NCBI RefSeq assembly: GCF_943734655.1 | Contig: NC_071354.1 | Span: forward strand, 2,143,001 to 2,207,000 | Origin: Sabethes cyaneus | Taxonomy: Eukaryota > Arthropoda > Insecta > Diptera > Culicidae | Length of the DNA stretch: 64,000 nucleotides | Direction: 5' to 3' | In this document: positions 1 through 11,236 of the stretch, piece by piece | Position numbering within the stretch: position 1 is the first letter of the stretch | Layout: every line of letters begins with the position of its first letter | Position numbers and translations under genes: made by a program | The notes under the pieces: generated by a model | The model's database searches: none | What the model was told of the DNA's origin: nothing | What the model saw: the letters and a program-made list of their open reading frames with translations, nothing else

Positions 1-1749
1 TCTGGCTTCAAGCCCGCAACGCGAAAAATGAGGTACGTATTCGCAAATTTTTCAGCCTACAATTTATCCTTTCGCATCGACACGCACGGCTTCCGAAATT
101 CGGATCGGATGGCACACGTACGCCAGCTGAATTTAGGATGAATTCCTTGCCTGTCGATGACGGCAATGAATGGTCGGGTAGGTTCGATTCGCGTTTATAA
201 TGTGCGCTTAGAAGATGAAAGGTGTTTGAAATTTACGCTTCCCACCGGCAGGGTATCGCCAGGGAATGTGCGAAACGTGCTTTGTGCTTAGATGATCTAA
301 TAGATTCTGAAATTGTTCGTCGAGCATGTTTTTACAATTTCTTCCGCCGTGTTCGATGTGCTTGTCGCTCAATTTTGTACTGCTTTTAGCAGCAGTTTCA
401 TTTAATAGAATATTCAAAATAAGGCTACAATATTCACACTGGATTTTGCCCCAGAAAAAAATTATGTTGATTGTTTTGCAAATACCCAATGGTTTATTAC
501 ATTCCGAAACAAATGCTCTGTAAGCCTGGAAAAGGTAGCGTTTAACGATTTAAAATCATTTATGATTCATGCAATAAACAGCGTCAGATTGTTCCATAAA
601 ACTGCATGCAGAACAACTGCATGCTTTTGCCTGCAGAGGTAGAAGTTTCAGTTTGCTTAAAAAGTAAACATAAAATTTCACTACAGTAAAATAATGTCCA
701 TTGCTTTTTTTTTTATTTTTCGCGTGTTGAAGTCCGTTTTGGAATCAGTACCAAACATTGCGTTAAAACTAGTGCGGTTACTAATTTCCGCCACTTGGCC
801 GTACAAGATGATTGCACTTTCCTATTCCGAGCCGAGTGCTACCACTAGTAACTAGCGAAACGAGCAGACCGGAAAAGCATTCAGTTTTTCCAGTAGCTAT
901 AGCAAAACAATTCACTTGAAATATCAAACAGGAAAGTTTCCTTGCATGCACCACTCGGTGACGTGCTTCTCTTTGCAGTATGAACCAATTTGATGTGGTA
1001 AAATGTAAAACGCGGAGGCCAAAGAGAGAATTCAAACGACCTTACACGAGCGTAAACGGTGATTATAAGGAGGAAATTACTGAAAATTACTATTTTTATT
1101 AACCTTACGATATGAGCTTGACTGTTTGTTTTTCTTTATCGATTTTATTTTTAGTAAGCATAAGATTCTTGATTAGTGTATCACAAATTAACGCGCAGTG
1201 CTACTCTTTTACAATGATTTCATGATTTTGTTCTAAAAACTAATTTTATATTGTTATTAAGAGTGATGTTGAAATTATTTCAAACGTTTGGCTTACTCAT
1301 GCCAAATTTGATTGGCGTTGTCAACTCAACTTCTTAACAGGCAAGATACATGATCCGGTGAATTGAAGTCGCAGCTGCGCGCTCCGCGTCAGTCGCTGTT
1401 GTATGCCGCTCCTAACATGCGATACAGCCGCGTGCCTGGTAAGCATATACCATGCAGTGGGATCATCGTCATGACATGAGCCCAACCTGGGAACACCTGG
1501 CGCTTACGACTAGCCTCTTTATTTTGTCAACACTCAGCCGAAGCGTGAATGCCTCCTTCCCTGTCGGTATACGACCTTAGTTTCCATCGAAGTTGGTTAG
1601 CCGATCTCTGTTGAGGTTGCTCGTATTCCGGCTGGTATCACGAGGATGTAGGAATAGTAAGATAAGATTTGACGAAGATGCTAGAACAGCGGGTGCAAGG
1701 GGCGATTGGAGAGTGGCCACCTAAGACCAACAAACGTGGAAGCAAAACA
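1..1749. other. Unassigned non-coding DNA
   Basis: No gene is recognised here. Open frames are short and show no family motif. The stretch 1,340-1,700 is more GC-rich than its surroundings and may be an old repeat, but I could not assign it. The rest is AT-rich with short homopolymers. Confidence 0.5.
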
Positions 1750-1936
1750 AAGCAAAGCCATGGGAATAAACGTCCTTAAGAACTTGACCCTTCTATATCG
1801 ACAGACTTCGCAACCGGTTATTAGAGTACAAGAAAGAGGAAAATTACGGGGCTAGTGCAAAGATCCAATTGACTCTATAAGCAGCAGCGCTCAGTCGAGA
1901 CTCGAACATACGACGACTATCTTACTGGGAACTAAT
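1750..1936 (-). repeat. tRNA-derived SINE, copy 1
   Basis: This stretch matches 30,830-31,002 and 41,495-41,644 over most of its length. Shared blocks on the plus strand include 'atcgacagacttcgca' and 'gagtcgagactcgaac'-like sequence. Read on the minus strand it carries an RNA polymerase III B-box-like GTTCGAGTC near its 5' end, which indicates a tRNA-related SINE. No clear target-site duplication was seen. The family name is not certain; Feilai-type mosquito SINEs are a possible comparison. Confidence 0.65.
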
Positions 1937-2629
1937 TGGGCGAATAAGCGTGGAAAATACCACTAATTTCGGCCCAGATTCGATAAGCAGATTATTGCCG
2001 AAAAAGTAAATGTAATTTAAGTAAGCTATCTTTGATTCTTTCGGATCATCGAAGAATGTTGAACAATGTTGAGAAGGAATAAAATGTTATAGAGGACCTC
2101 AGGTACTTGTTAGAATTTGAACGTCCATGGCCACTACTACATCAGGCTGCGTCGATGACTGATGAATTCGGTTCAGACGCCGTCCTTCTGTGCCATTATT
2201 CTTGTCAGTACTGTTGGTCAGGCGTCGTCAGATCCGTCCGAGCGATCCTTTCACTTGTGTCTGTCCTACGTTCGCTGAAGGAACACTCATCCTCACTGAG
2301 TCATATGGCCCATCTCCAAAACGCCACGCACCAACCGAAAATAAATTTCCAGGGAGCTTAATCAAAAATCATCAATTAACAATCGTAGTTTTCGTTGTAG
2401 ATTGGTTCCATCGCCGATTCCGCCATGCAATCCAAAAGACCGTGATCCAAAAAACGAGATACGCCAGTAGTTTAATATCCCAAATCTGAGAGCGTTGTTC
2501 TAGAAGGTCACGAAAAGTATAGGTATAGTATGGTCTGGTAGTAAACACTACTTCAAATTCAAATTCCACCCTACCACATGTTTGGGCCTCAGCCGTGTCC
2601 CCATGACCGGAAATGCACCAAATGGAATA
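1937..2629. other. Unassigned spacer
   Basis: About 690 bp between a SINE and a mariner-type element. No coding or repeat signal was recognised. The last two bases (2,628-2,629) are the TA target duplication of the next element. Confidence 0.5.
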
Positions 2630-3665
2630 CAGGGTGTTCAATAAGTTCGAACACAACTTTTCATCGTTATGTAAGTGCGCATCATGTGCATTCTGTGTAT
2701 TGGTATTGGTGTCAGCTTTAGCCTTATATATATGCTTACCGACGCGCAAGCTGTCGACTTGATGTCATTTGTTATTTGTTTACCGCGCACGATGAAGGAG
2801 TACCGCAACGTCGTAGTAAAGTTTTTTGCGAGAGGTGAGCGACCCAGCGACATATTTCGCCGGTGAAATCCCACGGGGTGAAGCGAAATTCCATCTATAG
2901 CACCATCCGTCGGTACCGGGAGACGGGCTCGGCTAAGGACCGTGCTAGATACGGGCGGCCGCGTTCGGCAAGGACGCCAGCAGCCATCAAGGTGGTGAGC
3001 GAGCGGGTTCGTCGAAAAATGAACCGCTCGATCCGGAAGACCGCTGTTGACCTGGATGTGTCTATCGGGACTGGCTACACCATCATGGCGACCGTACAAA
3101 AAACACAAGGTTCACCGGGTAACGTAGGCTACAACGAAGAAGAGGCTGGACAGAGCAAAACTGATACTTTCGCGGAGTTCGTGTTTTCTGATGAGAAACT
3201 CTTCATCTTGCAACAGCCGCGCAATGTCCAAAATGATCGGCTGTGGGCGCCGACGTTGACCAGCATCCCCCCGTCCCACATAAACATCCCGCAGTTCCCA
3301 AGCGTCGCGTCGGTGATGGTTTGGGGGGTCGCATCCAAGCGTGGGAAGCTTTCACTGGTGTTTATCGAGAAAAATGTAAAAATCAACGCCGCGTACTAGA
3401 CCGAGGTCCTGGAGAAGGTTGTGTCCCCGACACTTCATGACCTCTACGGAAAAGATCATTACGCCTTTCAACAGAACGGCGTCCCGACCCACACGGCGAA
3501 TATCGTCCAATCGTGGTGTCGGGAAAATTTGCCTGATTTTCTCGATAAGATTTTGCGGCCCGCCAAATATGTCGTAAAGGTTCTCAATAACTCAGAAAAG
3601 AATATCTTGTATTTTCAGTTGTTAAACACATTTTTAAATTGTGTTAGAACTTATTGAACACTCTG
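2630..3665 (+). mobile_element. Decayed Tc1/mariner-type (ITmD37E-like) DNA transposon
   Basis: The left end begins CAGGGTGTTCAATAAGTTC. The right end is its inverse with 27 of 30 terminal bases matching. Both ends are flanked by TA (2,628-2,629 and 3,666-3,667), the target duplication typical of the IS630-Tc1-mariner superfamily. At 1,036 bp it is shorter than usual autonomous relatives (about 1.3 kb), consistent with an internal deletion. The inner sequence encodes a broken transposase on the plus strand. Mosquito ITmD37E elements are the closest group I recognise; the exact family is inferred. Confidence 0.85.
2792..3560 (+). pseudogene. Tc1/mariner-type transposase relic inside 2,630-3,665
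   Basis: The reading starts MKEYRNVVVKFFARGERPSD, shifts frame near 2,866, then continues with an HTH-like segment (NSIYSTIRRYRETGSAKD) and a basic GRPRS-type motif. The first catalytic aspartate is visible in FVFSDEKLF. An in-frame TAG lies at 3,397-3,399. At the second catalytic position the relic reads QQNGVPTHTANIVQSWC, with Asn where the family has Asp. The region that should carry the third acidic residue is missing after LPDFLDK, where the sequence becomes unrelated. The frameshift, stop, substitution and deletion together show an inactive copy, although the terminal repeats could still be recognised in trans. Confidence 0.8.
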
Positions 3666-3770
3666 TATTTACCTATATAGGGCTCGACTGTTTCGGATCA
3701 GTCTATGTTAGGATCGGCCAAACGGTAGGTTACCCTGTCCAACTGGGCCATGGTTGTGTTTTATTAACAA

Positions 3771-3904
3771 TTGTTTTTTTTTTTTTTTGATGATATTTAC
3801 TTTAACACTTGGGTCATTCGTGACTTTCTACGGGGTTGGGATTCGAACCCGGGTCCTCGGCGTGAGTGGCGTGAATCCTAACCACTACACCGGGATTGAC
3901 CCCA
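3771..3904 (-). repeat. Complete small tRNA-derived SINE with 9-bp duplication
   Basis: On the minus strand the element starts at 3,904 with a tRNA-like head. An A box of the GTAGTGGTTAGG type and a B box GGTTCGAATCCC are both present, spaced as in a tRNA gene. It ends in a long A run, read on the plus strand as the T run near 3,771-3,789. The flanks are a perfect 9-bp duplication TATTAACAA (3,762-3,770 and 3,905-3,913). The head most resembles a Glu/Asp/Gly-type tRNA by its A box. It is not a tRNA gene, because the acceptor stem does not close. Confidence 0.8.
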
Positions 3905-3913
3905 TATTAACAA

Positions 3914-6900
3914 ATACACGGACAACGGCACGTTTCCAGGACACATGTCGGGAACTCAAGGAAAAATTCGAACGGAGAAATGGGCACGAAATCAATATGG
4001 GTGTGGTGTGCATGTAAGGCCAAGGACAACGATTGGGATAATTTTTGAGAAAGTTGCAGCCCTATCACCTTTTGCCATTTGAGTCGATTTATCGAGAAAC
4101 ACTGGCGACTATCATTTCTTACTGTGCAGTTCTTCCGAGGTTACAAAGCTTCTTATGGCATCTGTAGAGAGTCGATCTGTGCTCGAAAGCAACTGGAAAC
4201 AATTGGTGATGGAATATCTGCCCACTAGTTGTTATAAATGGTATTTGGTGATTTAGTGACGATCGGTGGGTCGTCTAGGAACTACGTTGGTAGGTTGTCG
4301 AGGTTATGATGGTGCAGGCATCAACGGGAGCTCTGCAATGACCAGCTGTCAAATTAGCGACTTTGAACGTCGCTGATATAGTCCGGCAGCTTCCGGAAAT
4401 CCCTAAATTCATAAAACTTGAAAACCGTCAGTACCCCAAATTAAAGCAGAATTATTGTTCTTGCTAAAATATTGGTTCCGAAAAAAATGTAAACGATCAT
4501 TTACTCTAACCCATTTGTGGAAAAGAGCGGCAAAATTAAAGACTGCTATAAACGCTTTGACCATGGTATTGCTGATAGGAAACGGAAAACTATAACCTGA
4601 AAATCTTAAAAGGTACCGAACTAGAGTTTTAATTTCCTGCAGCATGTTTTACTTTTATTTCACAAAAATAACGCACAGACGTAGGGTACGTGCGGCCAAG
4701 TATGATGGCTTGAGTGGGTGGACGTGATTCTCATTCTTTCGTGGTAGCATTTCTGCACCAACCGGTTCACATTTGTGCATTCTAGTGTCCCGCAACCGTT
4801 GGGCAAAAGTTTTCCACTAAACCGCGTTCACATACGTGTTAGGGTGGGTTGAATGTAGAACAATTAGTTTGCGGAAGATATAAAATAGAAAGATGCCTGT
4901 TATAATATACGTGTTCAGAACGTGTTCTTTTGTAAGGTGATATCCTAGCAAGTGTGTAATCCATTTTCAATCTTACTACCACAAGACCTGACCTACCCTA
5001 GTGCATGCATCAGGGCTCTTTTATGGACTACGAACGCCCCCATTCGACAGTTTAATTGCTTACTGGATGTAAAAGTTCACCCGGCAAAGGTGCGGAAAAT
5101 TGCCAACGTCAAACTTTGATGATACGGGCAAATTGGATCGGTTGGACATTTGCGAGTTACTTAGCGAAAAGTGCCCGCCAGTATGGTTGGCGTGTTCTCG
5201 GCGACCAAATGAAGTTATTCAGGAAAGCGTAACTTCAAAGCTACTGAACCGGCCGCCGCCGGGATTAAAAGCTGTACACCAACTAACAAGCTTGGCGGGA
5301 AAATAAAACTGGAAATTTAATTTCCTGCCCCCGTTTGCGGACCTCTGACCGTCTCCGTATCCTTGGCGAAAACTTGACTCGCTTTTGATCCTTCCCGTAG
5401 AATCAGCAGTAGTTTAGCTGAAACTTTAATTGAAATGTGATCCCAATAAGGCTTGCCAGGTTTATCCAGTCGCATAGGTATATACATCTTGCCGGCAGCA
5501 TTGGCTGTCGGAAGCCGCTCAATGCGATTTCAATTATTTAATGCACTCACTTGGCGCTCTGATGAAATCAGTGTCCGTGTCCTAAATCCGGATGTTGCCG
5601 CATCGAACAGGGCACGAAGAAATAACCCTCACACGAAGCCTACCAAAGTGGTTTACTTCCGGCAGCCGCCAGCTGATTGACGGCCAGTGGAAGCGCAACA
5701 TGGTGCGGAAAAAAACAGCAAACACGCTAACAATCCGTAAGCTTATGACAGAATATTGGAGTGTATTCTTTGTTACACTCGTTGCAGAACAGAACCGGAT
5801 TTTGGTGATGGGCGCTAAGTCAGCCGAAAAGCGCGAAGGACGTCACCTGCCAGTTTGAATGGCGGAAGCAACTGTTCGGTTGGTCTGAGTCGGACTTTGA
5901 GTAGCTTAATTGAAACGCTTTGCTTTTGAAGTGCAGTTGAAATTGAACTGCTGCATTAAGAAATTTATTTTTCTTTATTTCATATTTGAGCCATTAGCAG
6001 ATAATGGCTGCAGGCACAGATTTTCGCCATTATAACAGCGTCACTGAATGCCTATCATCTTCCCATACTATTAATTCCGATCGAAGATTGTAAACTTTCA
6101 TGCCAGGTAGCGAAAACCCATTACCGTGAGGCCAATTACCGGACACTTTGTTTCTCACTTGACTTCCAAAGGCGCTGAAGTGAGTTACCGAAGAAATTGT
6201 CTTCCATCCTACTGAATTCGAAGCATCTTCTTTCGCAACACACGTCGAAGCGGCAAAACATCCCCGCAGGCTCTTTGGTGAAGAATTTGTCTCTTGTTTT
6301 TTGGGAACAGTGCGTGATTGCAAACTGCACAGCGAAAGCGTAACCTCCGATAATTGGATCCAAACTTTCCAATGCTCCTCAACAGGCAGCGCCCGAAGGT
6401 CTCTGAAGTCTGAAGCGATGTTATCAAGCGTAAGTTACGCGCTGCTTCTTACGATCTCTGTCGACTGCGAACGGCCGATAGCAATCTGTTTATAATAATG
6501 TCGTGAATCGACACGTAAGGAGGAAAGCTGCTCAAAATAATGCGAAGTATCTTGACACGGTGCGGTGGAGAAAAACCGAAATTGGTGATATCTTCTAACC
6601 GATAAGCGCTAGTGGCGGTGTAAATCATTTGAAAAAATTTGCCACCTTCTCACAGCTTTGTTGCACTTTACAAAGAGGTGCCAATCCTCGACGCCACACG
6701 TACTCTCCATAGCTGGCAACAGTAAGTGTTAGATGGTACAGGTATTTGCCAGCATGCAAACAAGAGGCAGATAAGTGGCAAGATTATTAACAAAAGCACG
6801 TTTTTCTGCACTTCCTTTCGCGCTTATGAAAAAACGCCGAGCGAAAAGCCGACAGGAAACGGAAAATAAAAGCTCAATAGGAAGCCCTTCAAGTATCATC

Positions 6901-7416
6901 AAGGCGACGCCGCTGTCGGTGCCGCCGCGCTGCCGTTACTGCCAAGTGCATTGTATTCAGAAGGAAGGTGTGAAATAGTGGCATGACTGGAAAATAATGG
7001 ATCCACCCAGAAGAGGATCAATTTGGACAACCGCTGGAAAGTGCAGTATCCTCGAGGGTGTTACTAATGAGAACGGTGCCGCTTGTCAGGTACGAAATAT
7101 TTAGCGAATACGTGCAGTGGAACAGGGAAGTTTTGTTTTGTGACAGAAAAAAAGGAACAACGTATTTTTGGATTCTATATTTGGCAGTCAAGTAACGTCT
7201 CAGGTTAAGTTTGAACGCTCAATTATGTAGTTTTCTTGATAGATTCACAAGGTGTACTATTAAATGGCACTTTGAGAACGAAATTTTATAGTTTAGCTGA
7301 AGAAGAAGCTAAAAAAAATAAATTTTAATCTTAATCATTTGATGCTTACAAGTTATAAACTAAAATTTACAAAATTTCAACAACAACTAAAATCATAGCG
7401 AGAATAATATATCTAC
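3914..7416. other. Unassigned non-coding DNA
   Basis: About 3.5 kb with only short open frames lacking known motifs. No terminal repeats or duplications were noticed. The composition is mixed and moderately AT-rich, with GC-richer islands near 5,100-5,900. Confidence 0.45.
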
Positions 7417-7419
7417 TAA

Positions 7420-7831
7420 GGCCATTACAAATATTTAAAAAAGTTTTTGTCCCTCCGATGTTGGGCCACTGAAGGGGGTGACGAAAAAAAACAAAGAGAA
7501 TTTTTTAATCGAGCAAAAAAAATATGGATTTTAGGCATTTTTACTTAAAGTTTAAACGTGAAAACCAAATCTATTCTTGCTTTAAATAAATACGTTGTTA
7601 TTTTTCATGCAATAATCTACAAACAAAAAGACAAAAACGAAAGAAATTTTTTTTTGGTCGAGTTTCGAAAATTTCACTGTTTGAACTTCCATTTTTATTT
7701 CGTTAATTTATTAAAAAATTAACTCATATCCTACAAATTATTTTTTTGCCCCCGGATTTTTCAAGCTAATTTCCAAGGAGGGGAGGTGGGGAGGGCGGTG
7801 TGACAAGAACTGAAAATGATTTGCAATGGCC
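7420..7831. mobile_element. PIF/Harbinger-like MITE, copy A
   Basis: The element starts GGCCATTACAAATATTT and ends with the inverse (GCAATGGCC). It is flanked by TAA on both sides (7,417-7,419 and 7,832-7,834). The inner sequence matches 14,506-14,973 and 35,272-35,757 in reverse orientation. It has no coding capacity. A 3-bp TWA duplication is typical of the PIF/Harbinger superfamily. Length is 412 bp, shortened relative to the other two copies. Confidence 0.8.
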
Positions 7832-7834
7832 TAA

Positions 7835-10626
7835 CTAATAAGAAGTAAAATAAAATTGACGATTAACATCAAACAAAAATTATTACCTTTACACGAAACT
7901 ATAGAATTACTCAAAATAATCATGGGAATACGAAATAATGCATAACATTTATATTTCGGTGTCAAACTGCTACTACTAATTGTTATTGTCCAACCACAAA
8001 AATCAATCGAATTTAAAATGAATGTCCCTACCATATATTTCTGGGAAAGCAAAATTGAATATATTTTTTCGTTCCTTCGGCCATGAAACAAAATCACGAC
8101 GATAACAAATAACTTCGATGAGTTATGCCTTCAGAGACTTTTTTCGAACAATCCTGCTAAGCGTTAATGTTCTCGGCTTCCAAAAAAAAAAAAAACAAAA
8201 TCAAAACTTGTAACCGAAATTCCGAATCGATTTTCCCCGTTGTTACTTCCAATTTCCTGTCACACTGCCAACCGCTCACTTACCCTGATTGCCCGCAAAT
8301 CGAAACAAGCCAAACAAGCAGACGTCGAAAACCGGAGCAACAAATCACAAAAGGTGACTTTTATCTACTCCCCATTGTGGCATCAGTTTATTGGAACCGG
8401 AAGCCGAATCGATTTTCTCAGCTCGGGCACCCTCACCTACTCTTCGCGCGCGGGGCAATCGGTTTCGGGTGTCTCTTACAATTTCTGGGAATTAATACTG
8501 CTTTACTCCAAGCGGTACATTACAATCCTTTTCCACCCTCTCGCCTATTCCTTATTTCTTCTAGCCGATACCTACCAAAGGACACCAAGAGGATACACCG
8601 AAAACACGCGCACAAGTGTAAGCTTCCAGGCAGAAGAAATCAACGCGTGAACAAGTGACTGGTCGTGGTTGTCGATATTGGATTTCCGCCGCTTCCTCAT
8701 CGCTTCCTTGTTCTTCGTTTGTCGACGATTCTTCGTCAGCTTGCGCTTCAGGCCGGAAATCGCTTCGCAAAAGGGGTTGTTCAAAGATTTACGATTTTTA
8801 TCGCATTTATTGTGTCCTGATTTTTTCCCTGTCTAGCTATTCGGCTGCCTGGTCGTCCCTGTCGTTTCCAATTGCTTACACGTAGAGTCGTTTTTCTTCG
8901 AACATCGCAATAAAACATCATTGGGTAACACGTACTTACGGACAATAATCCTTTTATGGCGGCAAGATCTTCGACCATTCTTTTCGGAACCTTCTTGCTT
9001 TAATTTAATTTGCTGTCGAACGTCGCTAACCAACAGTTTCAGCCGGTGAAACGAATAGCGTCAACCGGAAGACCGGTCGTCCCACGGGAGGTCTCTTGAA
9101 TTCTGAAGCCGTCTATGATGTTTTATGTATACTTCTTTAAAGGCAACCAAACATTTACATTTCCTCAATCTCGGCCAGTCGTGGGTGCATTTCTTTTCTG
9201 AAAAACTTCTACAAATAATTTTCCTTTGTTGAAATCACTTACCCGATATCGACTGTAGTGCTATTTATGCTATTTACCAAGTTATTTTTAATTCTGCATT
9301 GTTGAGTTTATGCTAGCACTTTTCCCATCTGCTGTTGTCGTTCATATTTTCAAGAACATAAAACTCATGTAGGAAACCACTTTTCTCAGACGCAACAAAG
9401 AACATTTCCGCCAGAAATCGGAGCTGGAGGAAACCGATCCCACCGGGAGAGGACATCAAATGGAACGATCCAGTTTTCCATCAGTGAGAACGTGGCCAGA
9501 ATAATTTTCCACTATTTATTTTTCCACCCCGAAGTCGCCGCCTCCGACAAGGTTAGGGTAAATAAAAGTTTTTACTTTTTTTCTCGCGGCTGAACGTGGC
9601 CTTGGCGGGATGCTCGGTTTCAGCCAAGACTGGGAAAAAATTGCACGTGAATCGCAGGGAAATATGAAAAATGACACACGCGTTTCGAATGCCAAAAAAA
9701 AACTGAAGTCCCTTTTGGTTCGAATTCACTTTCGAGCCGACGATTGCCGCACTGATAAGCAGCCACTTTGAACAGAGAGGCAATAAAACCGGTCGTTATT
9801 GATTTTTCCCGTCGCGAGACGCTGCCCATATCTTCTGGAGGACCCTACAGTGAGAAGTAACAAGTATGACTGCCCCATTCGTAGCTACCATCCGCGCGGG
9901 GCATTCTGATGATTTGTCATCGTTTTCATTTTTATTCGACCCACTCAGACTCATCGCCAGCAAATGGGTATAGCGACAAGCGGGCCAGCCCGACCAACGG
10001 GGAAGGGCGGTAAAAACGACCCATTCATTCGTCCTGGCTTAGCGTTTGTTAGTCTCCTGTAAGAGAATACTAAAAAATGATATCTTCCGCTATCGTGTCT
10101 GCGTTCCTGGTCCGTACAGCTGCCGACAGCTGAGGTAATTTCGGACCGATTGCTTCCGTTGTTTGTGGGCATCTTGACGGAGGCCGCCTGCGCTACGATA
10201 TTGATGAGCATGTTTTATTGTTTCAAGATCTTGTCGTGTCACTCGTCGAGCGTTGATAAGAGGAAATAAAATTCGTTACTGCTCCGCTGTTCGCTTTCAC
10301 CGGGTGACGAATGATGGTTGGAAACATTTCAGCACAGGAAATCCGGCTTGGGATTTGCGATGGGTCTGCTGTGCTTGAGCCGCAGGCTTAACACGAGCTA
10401 TAGGCGAACGTGTCCCACGCCTTGCGTTTCTAGTGAATGCTTCAGGTTGTATATTAAATCATATTAGATTTATTTTTGGACAAACGAACCAAACTGTATG
10501 ACCTAGTTTTACCACTCAGGATAAATATTAATATTAATGTCAACATCGATAGTGATGAATTTCTCACGTTTTTGTTAGTTTTGTCACCATTGGCGTACTC
10601 AAAACAAAACAGGACCCCACATCATC
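7835..10626. other. Unassigned non-coding DNA
   Basis: No gene or repeat family was recognised. The part from about 8,250 to 8,800 is more GC-rich and has overlapping open frames in several registers, none with a recognisable domain. Confidence 0.45.
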
Positions 10627-10775
10627 GATCGTTTAAAACTATGCTTTGGCCTATAAAAATCAGATTACCGTATGATGAAAGATCTATTTATATGCAAAAG
10701 TTAAAGTACGTTGCACTTTCTTGCTCTTAAGCGGTTGCTCAATATGCGTTATTTAGAAACAGGCATAGCCAAAAC
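10627..10775 (+). repeat. Spaced direct repeat, left copy
   Basis: About 150 bp that recurs in the same orientation at 11,077-11,236. Shared blocks include 'aactatgct(t/c)tggcct', 'tgatgaaa' with 'gctatttaaatgcaaaag', and 'gcggttgctca'. The copies are clearly diverged. The 300-bp interval between them has no recognisable coding content. They could be an old tandem duplication or degenerate ends of one element. Confidence 0.6.
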
Positions 10776-11076
10776 ATTTTGTGATAAATTCCGGGAATTC
10801 AATTTGCAGATTCATCGAATGTTGCAAATCGTGCGAGAAGCAAATTATGCCTACTCTCACGCGGCCGAGTGTGAGAAGCTTGACACCCAATGCTTACACC
10901 ACTGAGGCAAGCGTACGACAAACAGCCGCCGTTGCGTGGTGCAAACATTCTGCTACCTACACACTCTCAAAAGTACAGCCTCGCAGCGGCGTTCTACATA
11001 GCCCACTCATGAGGCAAACAGCTCGTGAACAGTTAGCTGCCCATGAGAGTTAGTGGCACACCGGGATACAAATTTT

Positions 11077-11236
11077 GATCTTAAAAAACTATGCTCTGGC
11101 CTAGAAAAATCGAGCAGCCATTTGATGAAAAAGCTATTTAAATGCAAAAGCTAAAGTTATCGCAAAAGTATATTGCTCTTGATTGCTCTTGAGCGGTTGC
11201 TCACTATACGTTATATAGAAACAGTCATGGCAAAAT
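11077..11236 (+). repeat. Spaced direct repeat, right copy
   Basis: Partner of 10,627-10,775, same orientation, with scattered substitutions and a small insertion near 'tattgctcttgattgctcttgag', where a short local duplication has occurred. No TG...CA ends or target duplication support an LTR interpretation. Confidence 0.6.

Noticed and set aside
3771..3904. A functional tRNA gene with A and B boxes
   Set aside because: The stems do not close as a tRNA, an A tail follows, and a 9-bp duplication shows a SINE insertion.
10627..11236. A small LTR retrotransposon or paired LTRs
   Set aside because: No TG...CA termini, no primer binding site, no target duplication.
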